Below are positions 35,373-48,476 of a DNA stretch of 64,000 nucleotides, one piece after another. Positions within the stretch are counted from its first letter, which is position 1; the number at the start of each line of letters is the position of its first letter. The stretch spans positions 868,001-932,000 of the forward strand of contig JAAXNY010000008.1 of assembly GCA_013420905.1 (NCBI GenBank), written 5' to 3'. A model generated the notes under the pieces. That model searched no databases, was not told the DNA's origin, and was given only the letters and a program-made list of their open reading frames with translations. The translations under genes and the position numbers were made by a program. This stretch comes from Collybia mongolica (taxonomy: Eukaryota > Basidiomycota > Agaricomycetes > Agaricales > Clitocybaceae).

Positions 35373-36688
35373 GATGTACGGTGCGGTTGGCGGGTGTAAC
35401 GGTGGTGAGTGGGGAGAAGTTTGAAGGGTCCAACTAGGCCAAACAAGCGTGACGGGGGTGGCTGTACGTAATCCGTGTGAATCCTTTCAGTCGAGGGTTC
35501 GTCTTGGGAGCTCAAAAGTAGCCTGACACATACCACGCTTTATAAGTATGAGTTTCTGCCTTTATCTCATTTAGAAGCAGTATACAATTGCTGCACTGCC
35601 AAGTCGGCGCTGAAATGACCATGTTCTCCTTTCTGAGGGTAAGAAAATACCTTTGATCACCCTTAAGCTTTATCGTGTAAGTAAATTTAACCAACATCTA
35701 TCATCATCACTAAGGATTTAGAACTTAAAGGCTTTATGTTCTGACTGACGACAAAAAGCATAACAACACAAATTATTCAGCATAGTGTATCCCGCTGTTC
35801 ACGGCTACATCAAAATGGTAGCAGGATATCGCTCATGCTCCATGGGCTTTTGAGATTATCCCGGGTGTCGATAGGTGTCGATGGAAAGGGTGGCGAGGAA
35901 CTCCCGTGTCGGCCTGGGCTCACTCACACGAACACACAAAATGTCAGGTGAGTGTGAAATGTATGCAGTCTTTATAAATTTTCCGGTCACCGAGCTCTGA
36001 CCGATGTCAATCGCCAGCTGCGTAACTGACGTGCGACGTGGGTGGAACCATTTGTAGCAGTTTCCTTTCGCCAGGATATGTTTATTTGAAAATTGGGCCA
36101 GCCTGTTCGAACTCACTGCAGTTCCGACATTCAGGGTTCCGCGGTCCTGAGACCGGCTTACATGCCATCCATTGTTCGATAATGTTCGACGATCGACGTG
36201 TGGGCTTCACCATTCTTCATTGGTACTTGTACGCACGGTCCAGACAACAACGAAATACGCCCATACACCATTGTTTGCAACTAGACAAGGTGGCGTATAA
36301 CTGGACATCCCTTATGTGACCGACCATCGACAAACGAGAGAAAAAGACCGAGACTGACAGGGTCATCTTTGGTCGGGGTCACCGTCACTGGCAAACCTAA
36401 TGTTGACAGACTCGGTGATATAACGGTTATGGGTCCCTAGTAAAATGCCGGAACCGGATCCCCATATCTCCACAAATGCCAGGCAATATTTATTCACCGC
36501 GAACATCAACTGAGGCGCAGCATTACAACGGTCTATCTATAGCTAAGGAGTGGCGTTCTTGTTCAACGCCATCAGTGAATTCAAGGTGGCATAATGGCGT
36601 AAACAAGGACACCAAGCCCCTTTTTTGTCATTCAAAGGATACTTATCAAAAATATGCACAATAATGGTCATGGAGGGGATTTCCAATG
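35373..36688. other. Intergenic, no gene seen
   Basis: About 1.3 kb between the UBC6 start and the CWC27 stop. Short frames only, none recognised. Confidence 0.5.
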
Positions 36689-38734
36689 TTATCGTCGGCG
36701 GCTCCCTCCCCCACCACGAGCCTTCATCACTCTCTTCCTCTCCCTCTCCTCCTCCTTCGCACGTGCACCTCTCTGCCGGGGATCAATAACCTCGTAATCC
36801 CTCTCTGCTTTGCGGCTTTCCTCGCCATCATCTTTTGGGAAATGCAGTGTATGACTCATGAACCCACGATCGTCATCCACCTCCATGCCTGGATCCTCTT
36901 CCCCAGGTCGCCCCTCGTTGTCTCTGATCAAATTCTCTCCGTTACTCGTATCAGCATCTTCGTCAACGGCCATGATGCTCTTCAGTTTCCCGCGGAAACT
37001 GTTGAGCGCGGCCAGGACATCGCCTTCGTTTTTGCGTTTCCCATCTCGGCCCTTCTTCTGCAGCCCACGACCTTTGGAATACTTTTCGAGTTCCTGTTGG
37101 AGGTATGATTGTTTGGGCTTCTTCCTCGTTGGCTCATCATCACTGTCGTGGTCATCCCAGCGGTTGGCAAGTTTCCGGATATCAGCCTCCATCTTTTCTA
37201 TTTCTGCCTTCCTTGAGTTCCTGTGAGAGAGCAATCATGATGAGAAGGAAGTACAAACAAAGGAATTACTCACTGGCCAGCTGCTTGCTCTTGTGCATGT
37301 TGTTCTCGTATTTTGGTTATATCCGACTCTTTCTTGTTTCTGGACTTCTCCTAGTGGATCACGGTTGGCGTTGTTCATATAGGAACAAACAGTCTTCCTC
37401 ACCTGGTTATCTTCGGATTTGGTTGCAGCAGATACTTCCTGGCGCTTTGGGACAGGTCGTGAGACAAACTCGGGGATCACTGTCGCTGGCTGTGGGTCGT
37501 CCACCACTAAACAGAGCAGCTATTAATTTCCTGTCACAGCCAGACACAAACAAGACCCACGATCAGGTCGGAAAATTGCTTTCTTCTTGAACGCAATGGG
37601 TTGCTCCTCCTCCACAGCATCCTCATCTGCACCAAAACTCAACAACTTGACATTTCTGCACAGGAAGGTATATCAGTTCATTCCCAAGCTTAATACCCGC
37701 CACTTCTCACTTCTTTGCCCCTTTCCTTCTTTCCATCTCCTCACGCTCACGCTGCGCCTCTTCCTTCGCCCTTTGCTGGGCTCGCTTCTCTGCTGCCGTT
37801 ATCCGAGGGACAATGTCATCGAATGGGTTATCTATTATCCGAATCCCTTTGATTTTCGGAGGACTGGGTTGGATAGGTTACATATCACATTCGTACAAAA
37901 TAAGATGTGGTTGAACTCACTATACTGGGCGTTGATCTGCGTCAATTTCTGGAAGACATGTGAGAGGTAGGCCTGTCTGAAATAATGATTTCTCGCACCC
38001 ATCTCTCCTATTTTCAAAACATCTGGGGATTTCCATTAGATACATTTTTTGCCAGGGATAAATACTTGCTGTATACCGTGTCTCCTATACATCGCCCAAA
38101 CAGTGTGTGCTTCCCATGTAGCTCGTCCGCTCGGTCTAGGAAGTATTATTTTCTGTAGCGAGTTGCCAAAAGAAGACTACGAACCCAAGGTAATGAAGAA
38201 CTGCGAGTCATTGGAGTTTTTCTTGCCATTATTGGCCATGGCTACGATGCCACGATGAGCAAACCGCAAACGTGGATGGATTTCATCTTCAAACAGTTCT
38301 GCATGGTGTAAACCTCAGCTCCCGCTCGATTTTGATGCAAAATATCGCATACCTCCATAGAAAGACTCTCCACCACCTCCCGTCCCCGTTTTATCACCCG
38401 TCTGAACCAGAAACCCCGGTACGATCCTTTCGACCTAAACTTTAATTACCCATTCCAACCTAAAATCTGATAACGCACCGATGAAATATGACACCATCAT
38501 AGTACCCTGAACCGATACACCATTAAAGGTGATGATAATAAACTCATAGAGGACTCACAGACCCTCCATAGCCAGCGCCAGAAAGTTTCGACATGTTTTG
38601 GGCGTTTCCTAATGGACTTTCAATAAGTTCGTATTCAAAACCATAGTAATAGTTAGTACCTTTGACCAGAGTTCTATGTCAATTTCCCCCGCTGTAGTTT
38701 CGATGATGACACGTCCATTGGTCGGTAGGGCCAT
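36689..38734 (-). CDS. CWC27: Spliceosome-associated cyclophilin (Cwc27)
   Basis: Cyclophilin-fold protein of the activated spliceosome in the nucleus. Thirteen exons read from the ATG at 38734 to the stop at 36689 with one continuous frame. Cyclophilin domain: MALPTNGRVIIETTAGEIDI, FHRIVPGFLVQTGDKTGTGG, FAHRGIVAMANNGKKNSNDS, QFFITL, ELHGKHTLFGRCIGDTVYN. Then RPVYPPKIKGIRIIDNPFDD, a charged coiled-coil region (about residues 180-320), and the C-terminal Cwc27 segment DDDRGFMSHTLHFPKDDGEE and YEVIDPRQRGARAKEEERER. The intron 38069-38023 begins with GC (GCAAGT); another donor in the cyclophilin domain reads GTCTGT, which is atypical. Whether the protein retains isomerase activity cannot be read from this; metazoan Cwc27 is thought to lack it. 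Confidence 0.93.
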
Positions 38735-38978
38735 TTTAGTTCAGAGCTAGTCAGCACCTGAACCAAGCCAGAAAGTATTGCCTTAGGTATCAGTATGTGG
38801 TCACGTGTCTCAGCAACAGGCAACAAAACTGTGGCGGCACGCCCCACAGCGCCACAGGTACCCATTTCTGGTCACTAATGTGCGAGAAACTTTATGCAAG
38901 TATCAGAATTATATACATTGATTTTCTTATGCTGGGGGTCAATCAATTATCACGCTGGCTTTTGCCCAATCGAACCAA

Positions 38979-41457
38979 CTACTTGTCCTGAATCTCGTCT
39001 CTTGACTGGATTCGTACCGCTTCGGCCCACGCAAGTGCATCTCGACGTCCCTTTGCGACATCAATGCCAAACCATATGACCAACGAAGCGCAACTGCACA
39101 AAGCAAACAGGAAGGGAAATCCCATCCAGTTACTCCCTGACCTATCGATGATTGCCTGGATGACATTGGGCCCAATCATGGAAGAGGCTCGATTGGAAAG
39201 CCCGAAGAGACCGAAAAACTATAAGGCAGTCATTCCCTGAGTACAAATATTAATTAGTTGATGGTAGCATTTACCATGTTGTCGAATCCAGGTGGTGTGA
39301 GCTCAGCCATCATCGTTTGGGAGTAGGAGTAGTAAGGTGCCTGGAAAAGTCCAAACACGATATTGTATGCCCTGACTCATGCTTTAGCGTTCGGAAGACG
39401 CGGAACAGGCGAAGGGCATACCAGAACTCCCAAACATTATGAAAACTTGAAATCATTGATGAGTTATCCCATGTTCGGTTCCAACAAGCTTACCCAAACT
39501 TCTGAGTCCAGATACCAATCATACCCCAGAGAGGAATTAGCACAGTAACGACGTTTGTCACGACAAACTGTAAATTAAAGTTTCATTTTCAAGAAGTTCA
39601 AAACCAAAAACACTGACCATTTTCTTTGTCGGAATCTTGTAGTGCCGTTGCACATACCAGAAACCAAGGGTACTCATAGTAGACGTGATCGCCTGCGCCA
39701 GACCGAGGTAGGTGGTCTGTAGAAAACTAAAGGAGAACTTGTCGTTCTGGCAGATAGCAACAAGAGCAACGGTTGTGTTTAACCCCTGCCGGTGAATCGC
39801 ATGAGTTAGGAAATCCTGGATCAAAAAGACACTTTACATCTGCCAGAAGGAAGAAGCCAAAGAGGTACACGAATGTGTATGGAAGTTGCTTGTAATGTTT
39901 GATCGCCTGCCAAATCTTTTGGAATTTAAGGTCTGCCAGCCCCCATATATGTTGACTAGTTTCTTTACCTGCTTCCAGCCAATAGTAAGATAGTTCTCTC
40001 CGTCCGGAACTTTAGGGCCAGGCCGTGGAAGTTGAAAAACAACTAGTGGGAAATTATGGTAAGTACAGCTGTAAAGCTTAGCGATACGGATCACAAACAC
40101 CACCATATGCCAGTCATCACCCAGTATCCGTTGACACTTGATAGGGGAGATGAGTTCTGATTGGCTAATCATTACTGGAGGCCACCTACAGAACTATGGT
40201 ATAATTGTCGACCTTTGGGTTATCAGCCAAAGGAATGAGAATTGCGAGGCTGAGACAGAATGTCACGACAAAACCGATGTTGCTGTGCGTCTTTGGTACG
40301 TAAGATATCGACCACATCTCTGATTCGGTTCGATTGGAGGCATCACTCACCGTGCTAATACTACTAATCCGGTTCTTTTCCATACTCTCATCTCTCTCGT
40401 ATGTTGCCTGATCTATCTCGCCCGCTGCAAGCCTTTCTTGGAGTCTCCGAGCCTTAGCAGTGTTACGCGCAAGACGCGGAAATGCGGCTGCAAAAAAAAC
40501 AAGTGTAGCACCATAACTAATGAAGCTTATCATATATATTGCCATTGCAGCAGGCCATCGAGAAGGACCTGCGTTATTCACAAGATGAACCAGGCCCACG
40601 ACCAATCAATTTGGCGACGTACTTGTAAGGCTGATGCTGGCGAATTGGGCCCCCCAGCATACGCAAGTAACACAAAAGAGCAGCCAACGCCCAAACGTGC
40701 CATAATCCGCAGCTGAGCCTATTGTTGTAAAGATAAGAGTCATCATCTTGGAACACAAAAGTCAGCAATTTAGCAATGATCTAAGGGTCAAAAATATGTA
40801 GAAAACACACCGCGAAACTAACACCATTGGCAATTAATATAACACTAGCGACGGCCTTCGTTCCGCTTCCCCAGGGGAGAACACACTGGCCGGAAGAATC
40901 AGCTGCACTGCAGGATGACCCAGGCCCTTTGATAGGATCATAGCCAGCCGCATTGACCAACGATTGAAAAAGAGTGGTCGAAAACACGATTGGGCCCACA
41001 CTCTACACCATTATTAGTAAGTTAGCAGAGGCGAGGGACCCAGCGTGGCTGTTAAGGACAAACATTATCCCCATTATAATACACTATAGGTTAACTTTCA
41101 GCCGAGTGACTTGGACTGAGAAGCGAGGTACAAACTATAATAACTCCACAACTCCCGTCTCGTAACAACAGGTTCGTCCTTACTGATAGAAGAGACAAAG
41201 GTAAGACGTTTTTTCTTTCGATTTCGTGATTGTAAGGCTTCGCGTTCCATAATCGCGCTGTTAGATTCGGCTTTAACGGGATCTGCAGGATCGGTCCCAG
41301 ACCCATGGGACGAGAAATGCGATACTGAGTTCAAGGAGACCATTGTAGCCATCGGGGCAGGTAAAAATCGCGAAACTCGAAGGGCTGAGAAAAATAGATC
41401 TTGAAAGAGCGTGTACATTCGGCCTTTTAGATATTCCACGCCTTTCTTCCCCAACAT
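38979..41457 (-). CDS. ATG22: Atg22-like vacuolar permease (MFS)
   Basis: Exports amino acids from the vacuole after autophagic breakdown. The stop is at 38979 and the frame is continuous through about a dozen exons to ATG 41457; an alternative start MATMVSLNS at 41352 is at least as likely. Family marks: VTRRELWSYYMYYNGDN, GPIVFSTTLFQSLVNAAGYD, FTTIGSAADYGTFGRW, SISTTHSNIGFVVTFCLSLA, VFQLPRPGPKVPDGENYL, WQAIKHYKQLPYTFVYLFGF, LFQAPYYSYSQTMMAELTPP and GLFGLSNRASSMIGP. About 12 membrane segments are readable. A hydrophilic loop of about 60 residues with AKARRLQERLAAGEIDQATY separates two of the helices in the first half. The neighbouring VPS9 gene is divergent. Confidence 0.92.
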
Positions 41458-42433
41458 CTATTCATGGACGTTGTACATTAGGGTCACCGGTGAAGGCATG
41501 GTCAGGTGAGAGTACTTGGAGAGTGCCCTCTGCCAAAAATAGCTAAAGATTTCCCAGGTGTCAATGTAAGAGGCATATTTGGGCAATTCACGTCTTCTCC
41601 GAGTATTGGTCATATTGGCGAACTACGGCTAGTTCAGGGATAAACTGGTCAAATTTGCAGTTGCAGTCCCAGCACCCACTGTCAGCATGTCTACGATAAC
41701 CATGAGGGTTAAATTGTCACTCACCATGAATTTTCCGTGTAAGAAAAGACGCGGTTTTCAAAGTGCGATAGCAGAGATGTTTGCTTGGGATCTCTGTGGA
41801 GGATCATGGATAATAATTTGTCCGGGTAAGAAATTGTTTCTATCACGGTGCATTCCCAGTAGCACGCCCACCCAATACTGTTATATAAGGTAAAATATAT
41901 CATTCGTATCATCGCCTTTCAGTCTTTGGATATAGCGGCGGTGACCACAGGGGGTGAACGCTTCGACTACCGAGTCCTGTTGTTGTTCTAAAAAAGGCGC
42001 AAAATGGTATTTGGAATGAAGTGGTTGGAGGGAAGTTGCCATCCTGGGTTGATGGATACTTTGAATTGAAGTTTGAAAAACTAAGTTGAGGTTGAAGACG
42101 ATCCAAATAGTTGAGCCCAAATGATGACTGCCTATTCTTGTCCACAACCCTGAAATACCTATGGGCCTTGATACTTCCCGTCCAGTGTAAAGTATATCTC
42201 AGAAACTTCCGAATTGCATTTAAACCTCTCAACCTTACTGTCTATCAGTATCAACACGGCCGTACTAGTTGTCGAAGAAGGGGCAAAGGATCATAAGGTA
42301 TGAAAGAATATGTTTGACGGAATCATAAACGGATGACCACAATAGGCCATCGTGATCGGGTGCGCTATATTGCCCTTTATTACCTGGGACCACTTGGGGA
42401 CCTGGTGGACCCCATTTTCCGCGCGAGTGATCC
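41458..42433. promoter_or_regulatory. Divergent upstream region ATG22 / VPS9 gene
   Basis: About 975 bp between the two start codons; no gene recognised on either strand. Confidence 0.4.
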
Positions 42434-45400
42434 ATGTCTTCCACACGCGACCAGCTTTTTCCAGCAACTTCCATTGGTCGCACGCAGGGATCTCGGCTTC
42501 AGCGCGTGCCATCTCATGAGTTGTCCACAGCTCATCCTCTTCTCTCATCGAACCAACCACTATCATTCGGCTCTGACCATGGCACAGCCTCTAGTCCCAG
42601 TGCGACTGGTAGCCAGCGATACGTCCCCTATACGCCTCGCCAGCGTGTCACACCAACCGCTGCAACAACGGGAACGACAGTTCACCCACCATCCCCTCAA
42701 CATCAACATAGTGATGCCACAAGTAAACTTCAGATTATGAACATGAAGTCAGCGGCACAGGGTGTTGGATTAGACACGGGGACCGTTGGTTGGGCGATTC
42801 TAGAGAAGTTGGTGTCTGAGAGTGACCAGCATGGTGGGGAATGGTCAGACATTTGGACGGCCGTTACCACGGGAAAGGTGTGTTCCAAGCCGTTCTGACA
42901 TACGAGCAGCTGATGATGACCTCGAAGCCCTCAAGGCTACGGTGCTCTTACCATTAGAGCAAGGATCTACTCACAACTATCTGACGTCGGACTTTATCAA
43001 AGACCATATCGTCTTTTGTGATGGACCGTCTCGTAGTAATGCGCAAATTGTGACATTGTCGGGGCTCCGTGGAACTTTAGACGGGTATGTCGTTGCACAC
43101 AACACCTAAGCACCAGGCTTACGTCGAACGTAGCCAGACTCTGACATTTCGATCATCGCTTCACCCATCGTCAAAAGGTTTTAAAGATCTTCTCATATCA
43201 TCAACTCGTATTTCGGCGTTTGCGGCGCTCCCAGATTTACCAGAAATATCATCACTGTCCTCTATCACATACCCAACATTCACTGTCGCTTCACACACCG
43301 CTTCTATACCTTTGCCGCCTCGCGTACCATCCTCTTTCCCCCCAAAACCCCCACTACCACCACGTCCTACCAACCGTACCGTGTCAACTCCAGCAGGCGC
43401 AGCCGCGTCAACCTCGCGCATCTCTAACCCTTTTGCATCCCTCTTTGGAACAAGTAATTCAAGTGTTGTGAAACCACCAGCAACTGGAGCTCCGCCAGTG
43501 CCGGCCAATGTGTCACCGCCAGCATCTCTCCGTTCATTTGATTCCTACTCCTCACCTGATGTCATCACTGAGATCTCGGCCTTTACTATTGAACGCAAGA
43601 TTATATGGAAAGATGTTGGGAAAGAAATGAATAAAGCTTTGCGAAAGGAAGTCAAAGTTTCTCTCAGCGAGGCCTCCCTACCCACATGGTCTATTGACAG
43701 AGTGAATGAATTCACAACCGAGTGGTATCCATTTGTTAAAGATATAGCCCGGCCTACTGGGAGGAGAACAAATCGTGGCATTGGCGAGAAAGGCGACAGC
43801 AGCCAAAAATACGTCATCAACTGGTTTTCAGAGACGCCGGAGACGTCTTCTGAGCGCTTACAGGATTTTTATCTAGGGTTAGAACAGGATCTAAGGGTAG
43901 ATGGGTTCCTTGGGCAAGGGAAAGCTGATACTGGAGATACCGAGAGCGAAAAGAGTACGAGTCATATGCTTGAGGATGAGAAGAGAGTCCGGGAGAAGAT
44001 TGATGGTGAGACCAAGATCAAGGAGGCGATAGATGTTGTTGAAAGGGCCATCTGTTCAATGTTTTATGATCGGTGGGTTTCACCTATAATATGCTTCATC
44101 AGCCTCTGACGTTAGTTGCAGCCTATACATGCAACCGACATCAGACGATGCGTCTCACGATGAGACCCTGTCAAGTCGTGTGGCTGCACTAAATATGTTG
44201 GATCTCGGATTAGAGCACCTTGACATTCATGTCGAGGATGCTGGGCCCGAATTAGACCTTGTCGTCACTGCCTGTGGTGATAGTAAGTCTGTTACTCCCG
44301 CCCCTTAATTCTGTACTTATCCTATGCATCCAGTGTTGTCACAACTGGATGCCTGTCGAAGCCCAGGGGACAAAGCCGCCATACTTGTCGCCGCACACAA
44401 AATCGTTGTCGGTGAATGATTATCCTCTTTCAATGTAGGTACAGCTACTTATTGACTGGACATCCACAGACGGGCTGTCTCGTTTACCCCCTGTTCGCTT
44501 GATGTCTGAAGAGGAATCAAAAGCCCTAAAAGCGAAAACTACTAAACCGAAAGAGAAAGCGGACGCGCAACCTCGGAGTGAAGACGGAAAACTACGTATT
44601 ATAGCACCTATGATGGCGGGCGGAGTTAAAGCAAAGAACTTGGATTCTTCGGACACCTCAGCAACTGAACTTGTGGCACCAGGCCACGCTAATGACGACC
44701 TTAAAACACCCCTTGCCTCAGTGCACTCATCCCAACCGTCTCCGATCCCAACTATCGTGGAACATGTTCTAGAATCAACTCTAGGAAAGGATAATAAACA
44801 ATTGGAGGCACCTCCTTCAGCCTCTTCTGTGGCCCTGGATGCCAGTTCTCCCAAACTAAGAATGTCCCCTGCCCCCAAAGAACCGACACCTGTATCGGGT
44901 GATGTTCTTCTGCCTCTCATTATCTTTTCAGTTGTCAAAACCAATCCACCACATTTAGTTTCCAATTTATTGTATACGCAGCGCTATAGAAATCAATCTG
45001 TGGGTGGCGAGGAAAGTTACTGTCTGGTTAACCTCATGGCTGTGGCTGAGTTTTTGGAAAACGTTGATTTAGCTGCACTTGGCCTTGGTGATAGCGACAA
45101 AGTCTTAAGGTCTGTCTTTGATATATGTACTTTCCATCAGGACCCTCTAACAAGGTTGTGTTCAGTGCTGCGGATTTGACGCCGATACCGCTAAAGCGAA
45201 GCCCAGTAACCGCCGAGACGCCACTCGCATCCGTAGATGGCCTTCCGGGCAGCCTTCGCGGTCGTGTGGAACAAGCCAATAAAGTCATCACAGGAGTCGT
45301 CGATTCTTCCTTCGGCATGCTACGCGCTTTCTTGCCTAATACGCCTGCCATCACACCACTTACTCCACTAGTTGACGGCGATCAGAGCGCGGCCCCTTGG

Positions 45401-46116
45401 AATACCGTAAAGCCTGGCTTTGGCCTCCTTAGGAGGGAAAGCGGTTTTTCTATCAAAGATATAGCATCTGCGCTGCCCATTGGCAGGGTTGGCACGACCC
45501 GATCAGGTGCAGGGGAGGAGTCGGGCCAACAGCTGGTCGCTGTCTCCAGACCTGCATCTGTCAAGTCTCTTTTGCGCAGCGACAAAGGCGAGGATGGCAG
45601 TGATATGGAAGATGAGGAAGGTAGTGAAGACGACAGCGAAGGTGATGATGAAGAAGATGAAACGGGAGAGACAGGAGGCGATGACACAAGTGGCTTCGGG
45701 GATGCAAGGAGCATACGTAGCTTCGAAAGTATGTTGAGTGCCAAAGGGAAGAAAAAGCAACGCATGGGGGCTGCGACTCGTAAAAGCTTGACGGATCGAC
45801 TCGCTCATATGTCAAGCCTGGCTGGTCTCAAGGTTCGGACCTTTCTCTTCACTTGATCATAAACTGACTTTAACATACGTAGGGATCACCACCCTCACGA
45901 CCTGCCTCCCTTCACCCCCACGGAAGTACTCATCGACCTGATAGTCCAGCCTCCTCACGCCCTCACTCTCCAGCTGGACTCCACTTGGCACCCCCTATCC
46001 AACGATTTGTGGATTGCACGCCAGGCGATCTCAGATTATCAGAAGTAGGGGAACTGTTGAGAGATTACCGACGTTTGGTGGAAGGTGTCCGTGCTGTTGG
46101 TGGATTTGATGAATAG
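42434..46116 (+). CDS. VPS9-domain protein (Rab5-type GEF)
   Basis: Likely guanine-nucleotide exchange factor for endosomal Rab5/Vps21. Exons 42434-42877, 42936-43084, 43134-44072, 44122-44282, 44334-44411, 44470-45109, 45166-45832, 45883-46116 total 1103 aa with all phases matched. The VPS9 core is in the sixth exon: GDVLLPLIIFSVVKTNPPHL, LLYTQRYRNQ, GEESYCLVNLMAVAEFLENV. The helical region upstream (residues about 520-600, FYDRLYMQPTSDD) matches the usual helical bundle before VPS9. The N-terminus and the region after VPS9 are Ser/Pro-rich and very acidic (EEDEEEGSEDDSEGDD-like run near 45600-45670), probably disordered. The C-terminus has LRLSEVGELLRDYRRLVEGV, a short helix typical of the fungal homologues. 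The target Rab is inferred from the domain. Confidence 0.88.
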
Positions 46117-47226
46117 TTTCCTATCTAATGGCCTATCTAATGGCCCATCGTGGGGATGACTATATTGTTGGATCTTATGATCATGAAATGTGTATTACTT
46201 TCGCGCAAGGAACGAAGAAACAGCCTACATTCGCTCATACATGCCCGTCCTCGTTTCAATGTCTTCCTCCCGTTTGTGCCTCCGAAGATCTGACCCAAGG
46301 CCCTCCCGCCCAAATTCAACTGTAAAGCTGTGATATCGACGTCGCGCCTGCAGTCTATCATACTTACCAAGAATATGTTTTACAATATACTTTGCTTACA
46401 TTGCATAGTGAGGTATGCCCATGGAGTGATGTCCAACATTTAATCCTCGAACCGTGCCTCATACTCGTTCTTCGTTGACTCAGTGCCCTTGCACTCTGAA
46501 TACATGGCAGTGATCTCGCAAAGTTATAATACGACCCATCACCGTTCCTCCCCTGTTCCCGTCTGCTCGAGACTACACCTGCCAGCTTTGAATATACTTG
46601 TCGCAAATCAATATCAGTCAAATCGTAGATATCTTCCGACCGTTGAAGTCGCTTAGATTGGACTCCAAGCACAGCTTAGATCTTCTTACTTCATCGCGGT
46701 CATCGCAACCTGTCTCCTGAAAATCAAACCACTATCGTGATCGAAACAAGGGTCCAAAGGCGTCAATCAGCCAGAGGGCCTGAACATGGCTTGGACGTCT
46801 GATTTAACCCCCCCAACGTGGCACCGGAAACTGCAAAAAGGCTATGTTTTTGTTTAGGTAATCTCTCCGCCTCGCGTGTCAACACCCCGTCGTGTAAAGA
46901 GTTTTATCATTATCACCTGAGACAAATGGTGTGAACGCGATCTTATCGCCTGAGGCGATGTAGAGGCGTTTCTGCCACCTCACTCAGTCTCCTTTGTTCA
47001 TCAACTCCACCTGTAACCTTTCCGATCGTTTTTTCTTATAAAGGAGTACTGACCAACTTTCATCCTATCATTGCTACGCACCTATCAGAAAATCTTCTCC
47101 TATATCGTCAATAAAGGGTTACTTAAAACTCCTTCACTCCTATCTACTTGAAACCCCTCGGCGGATTTTCCTACTCATTCCGAATTTCGCTGATATCACC
47201 ACCTGCACAGCATTTAATTCAACACT
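46117..47226. other. Intergenic with a rhodopsin-gene-like fragment
   Basis: About 1.1 kb without a gene. At about 46946-46968 the sequence matches rhodopsin-like paralogue A (about 15619-15642) over some 23 bases except for one missing base. This may be a relic or chance. Confidence 0.35.
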
Positions 47227-47868
47227 ATGAATGTCCCCAACTATCCATCACGCAGTTACACATCTACCAGCAACAGTATCAACCCTACCCAAATTCAAGC
47301 ATCTGTGAGTTCTCAAAAGCCCTCTCATCGTCCCCACTCTAGGTACCTGCATCGACCTTGTACCCTTCAATTTTTGCAACTATGACACCTGTTGCCGTCA
47401 CTCAACGCCCAAATATTACTATCTGCACACAGAGTAGTCAGGCCGATGTTCCAAATGCCGTCCGCAGCCTCCTTCTTTCCACTAAAAGCCTCCAGGAGAT
47501 CTTGAAACTCTGGAGCACAGGCCACGCCACAGAGGAAGAAGTCAGCGACACCTACATAGGTGTCGTGTCCAATTTCAGAAACACAGTCCAGGCTTTCGCT
47601 TATCATCAAATTAGTCTGAGGTATGTGTTCCTGTTTTTCCTCCTTTTGAATAAGACTTCTGAGACGAAGCAATTTCAGTGATATCCATCCAATCCCGACA
47701 GAACTACGTGAAGTGCTCGAACAATGCCTCGGCGAAGATCCATCACCAGCGATCCTCGATCAGTACATGCCCCAAGTTCGCCAGATCCTTTACAACCTTT
47801 TGAAAGGACTGCAGATGCGTCAAGACGCTTGGCGCGCTGTTGGAGGACGAACGCCCATGGTCCCATAG
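47227..47868 (+). CDS. Stand-alone Bud6/Aip3 N-terminal-domain protein
   Basis: Bud6/Aip3 binds actin and formins at sites of polar growth. Exons 47227-47304, 47343-47620, 47679-47868 give 181 aa with matched phases. After a Ser/Thr/Pro-rich start MNVPNYPSRSYTSTSNSI comes the Aip3 N-domain pattern: DVPNAVRSLLLSTKSLQEIL, KLWSTGHATEEEVSDTYIGV, LSDIHPIPTELREVLEQCLG, LDQYMPQVRQILYNLLKGLQ, then a stop soon after QDAWRAVGGRTP. Full Bud6 continues for several hundred residues with coiled coils that contact formin and actin; these are missing here. It is either a truncated duplicate or a dedicated N-domain protein. The downstream sequence does not continue the frame in an obvious way. Confidence 0.75.
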
Positions 47869-48476
47869 GAGCCTCGAAGAGACGTGTTGTACGGATCGTC
47901 ATTTGTGATCGAACGCGTGGGCCTTCGACAAGCACGGCTGTCGGTCTGATGACGATGAATAGCCCCATTAACCCTAGAAGGTGCTGGTGACGGTCTAATC
48001 AGATGGGACTATAGATTTAAACACTGTAGATCTGCTTCAATACAGGTACTCCTCGCTAATACAAGTTAGGGCGACTCGCCTTCGTTATTATAGTTCTATT
48101 CTATCCAACTTATTCCTTATGTTGTATGTCTTTTACTAGTATGTAGCTTCACCGACAAATAATTACATCTATGCTCTATCCTGCTGAACACCTTAACCAA
48201 TGGTCCATCTACCGTCGGGAATGTCACATTTTAGTGGCTCCAACTATGTATTGTTATATGAGGGTGGGCGACGGGCGGCAGCGCAGTTCCCAATTTGAGA
48301 GGGATCATTAATGTAATACCGCTCCGGATCCGGCCCGGAAAGCTGTACCAAAAGTTGTCGGGCCTCGAGTCCTTATTCTTACATCAACTGCCAACTTAGT
48401 ATTTCAATTTAAAGTACTCCGTTCGCAGTTCTCAATATATTCAAACAAGGAGAGTCCAACTCTGGGTACCTCTCCA
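47869..48476. other. Intergenic
   Basis: About 600 bp between the Bud6-like stop and the PARG-like start. No gene recognised; AT-rich. Confidence 0.5.
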
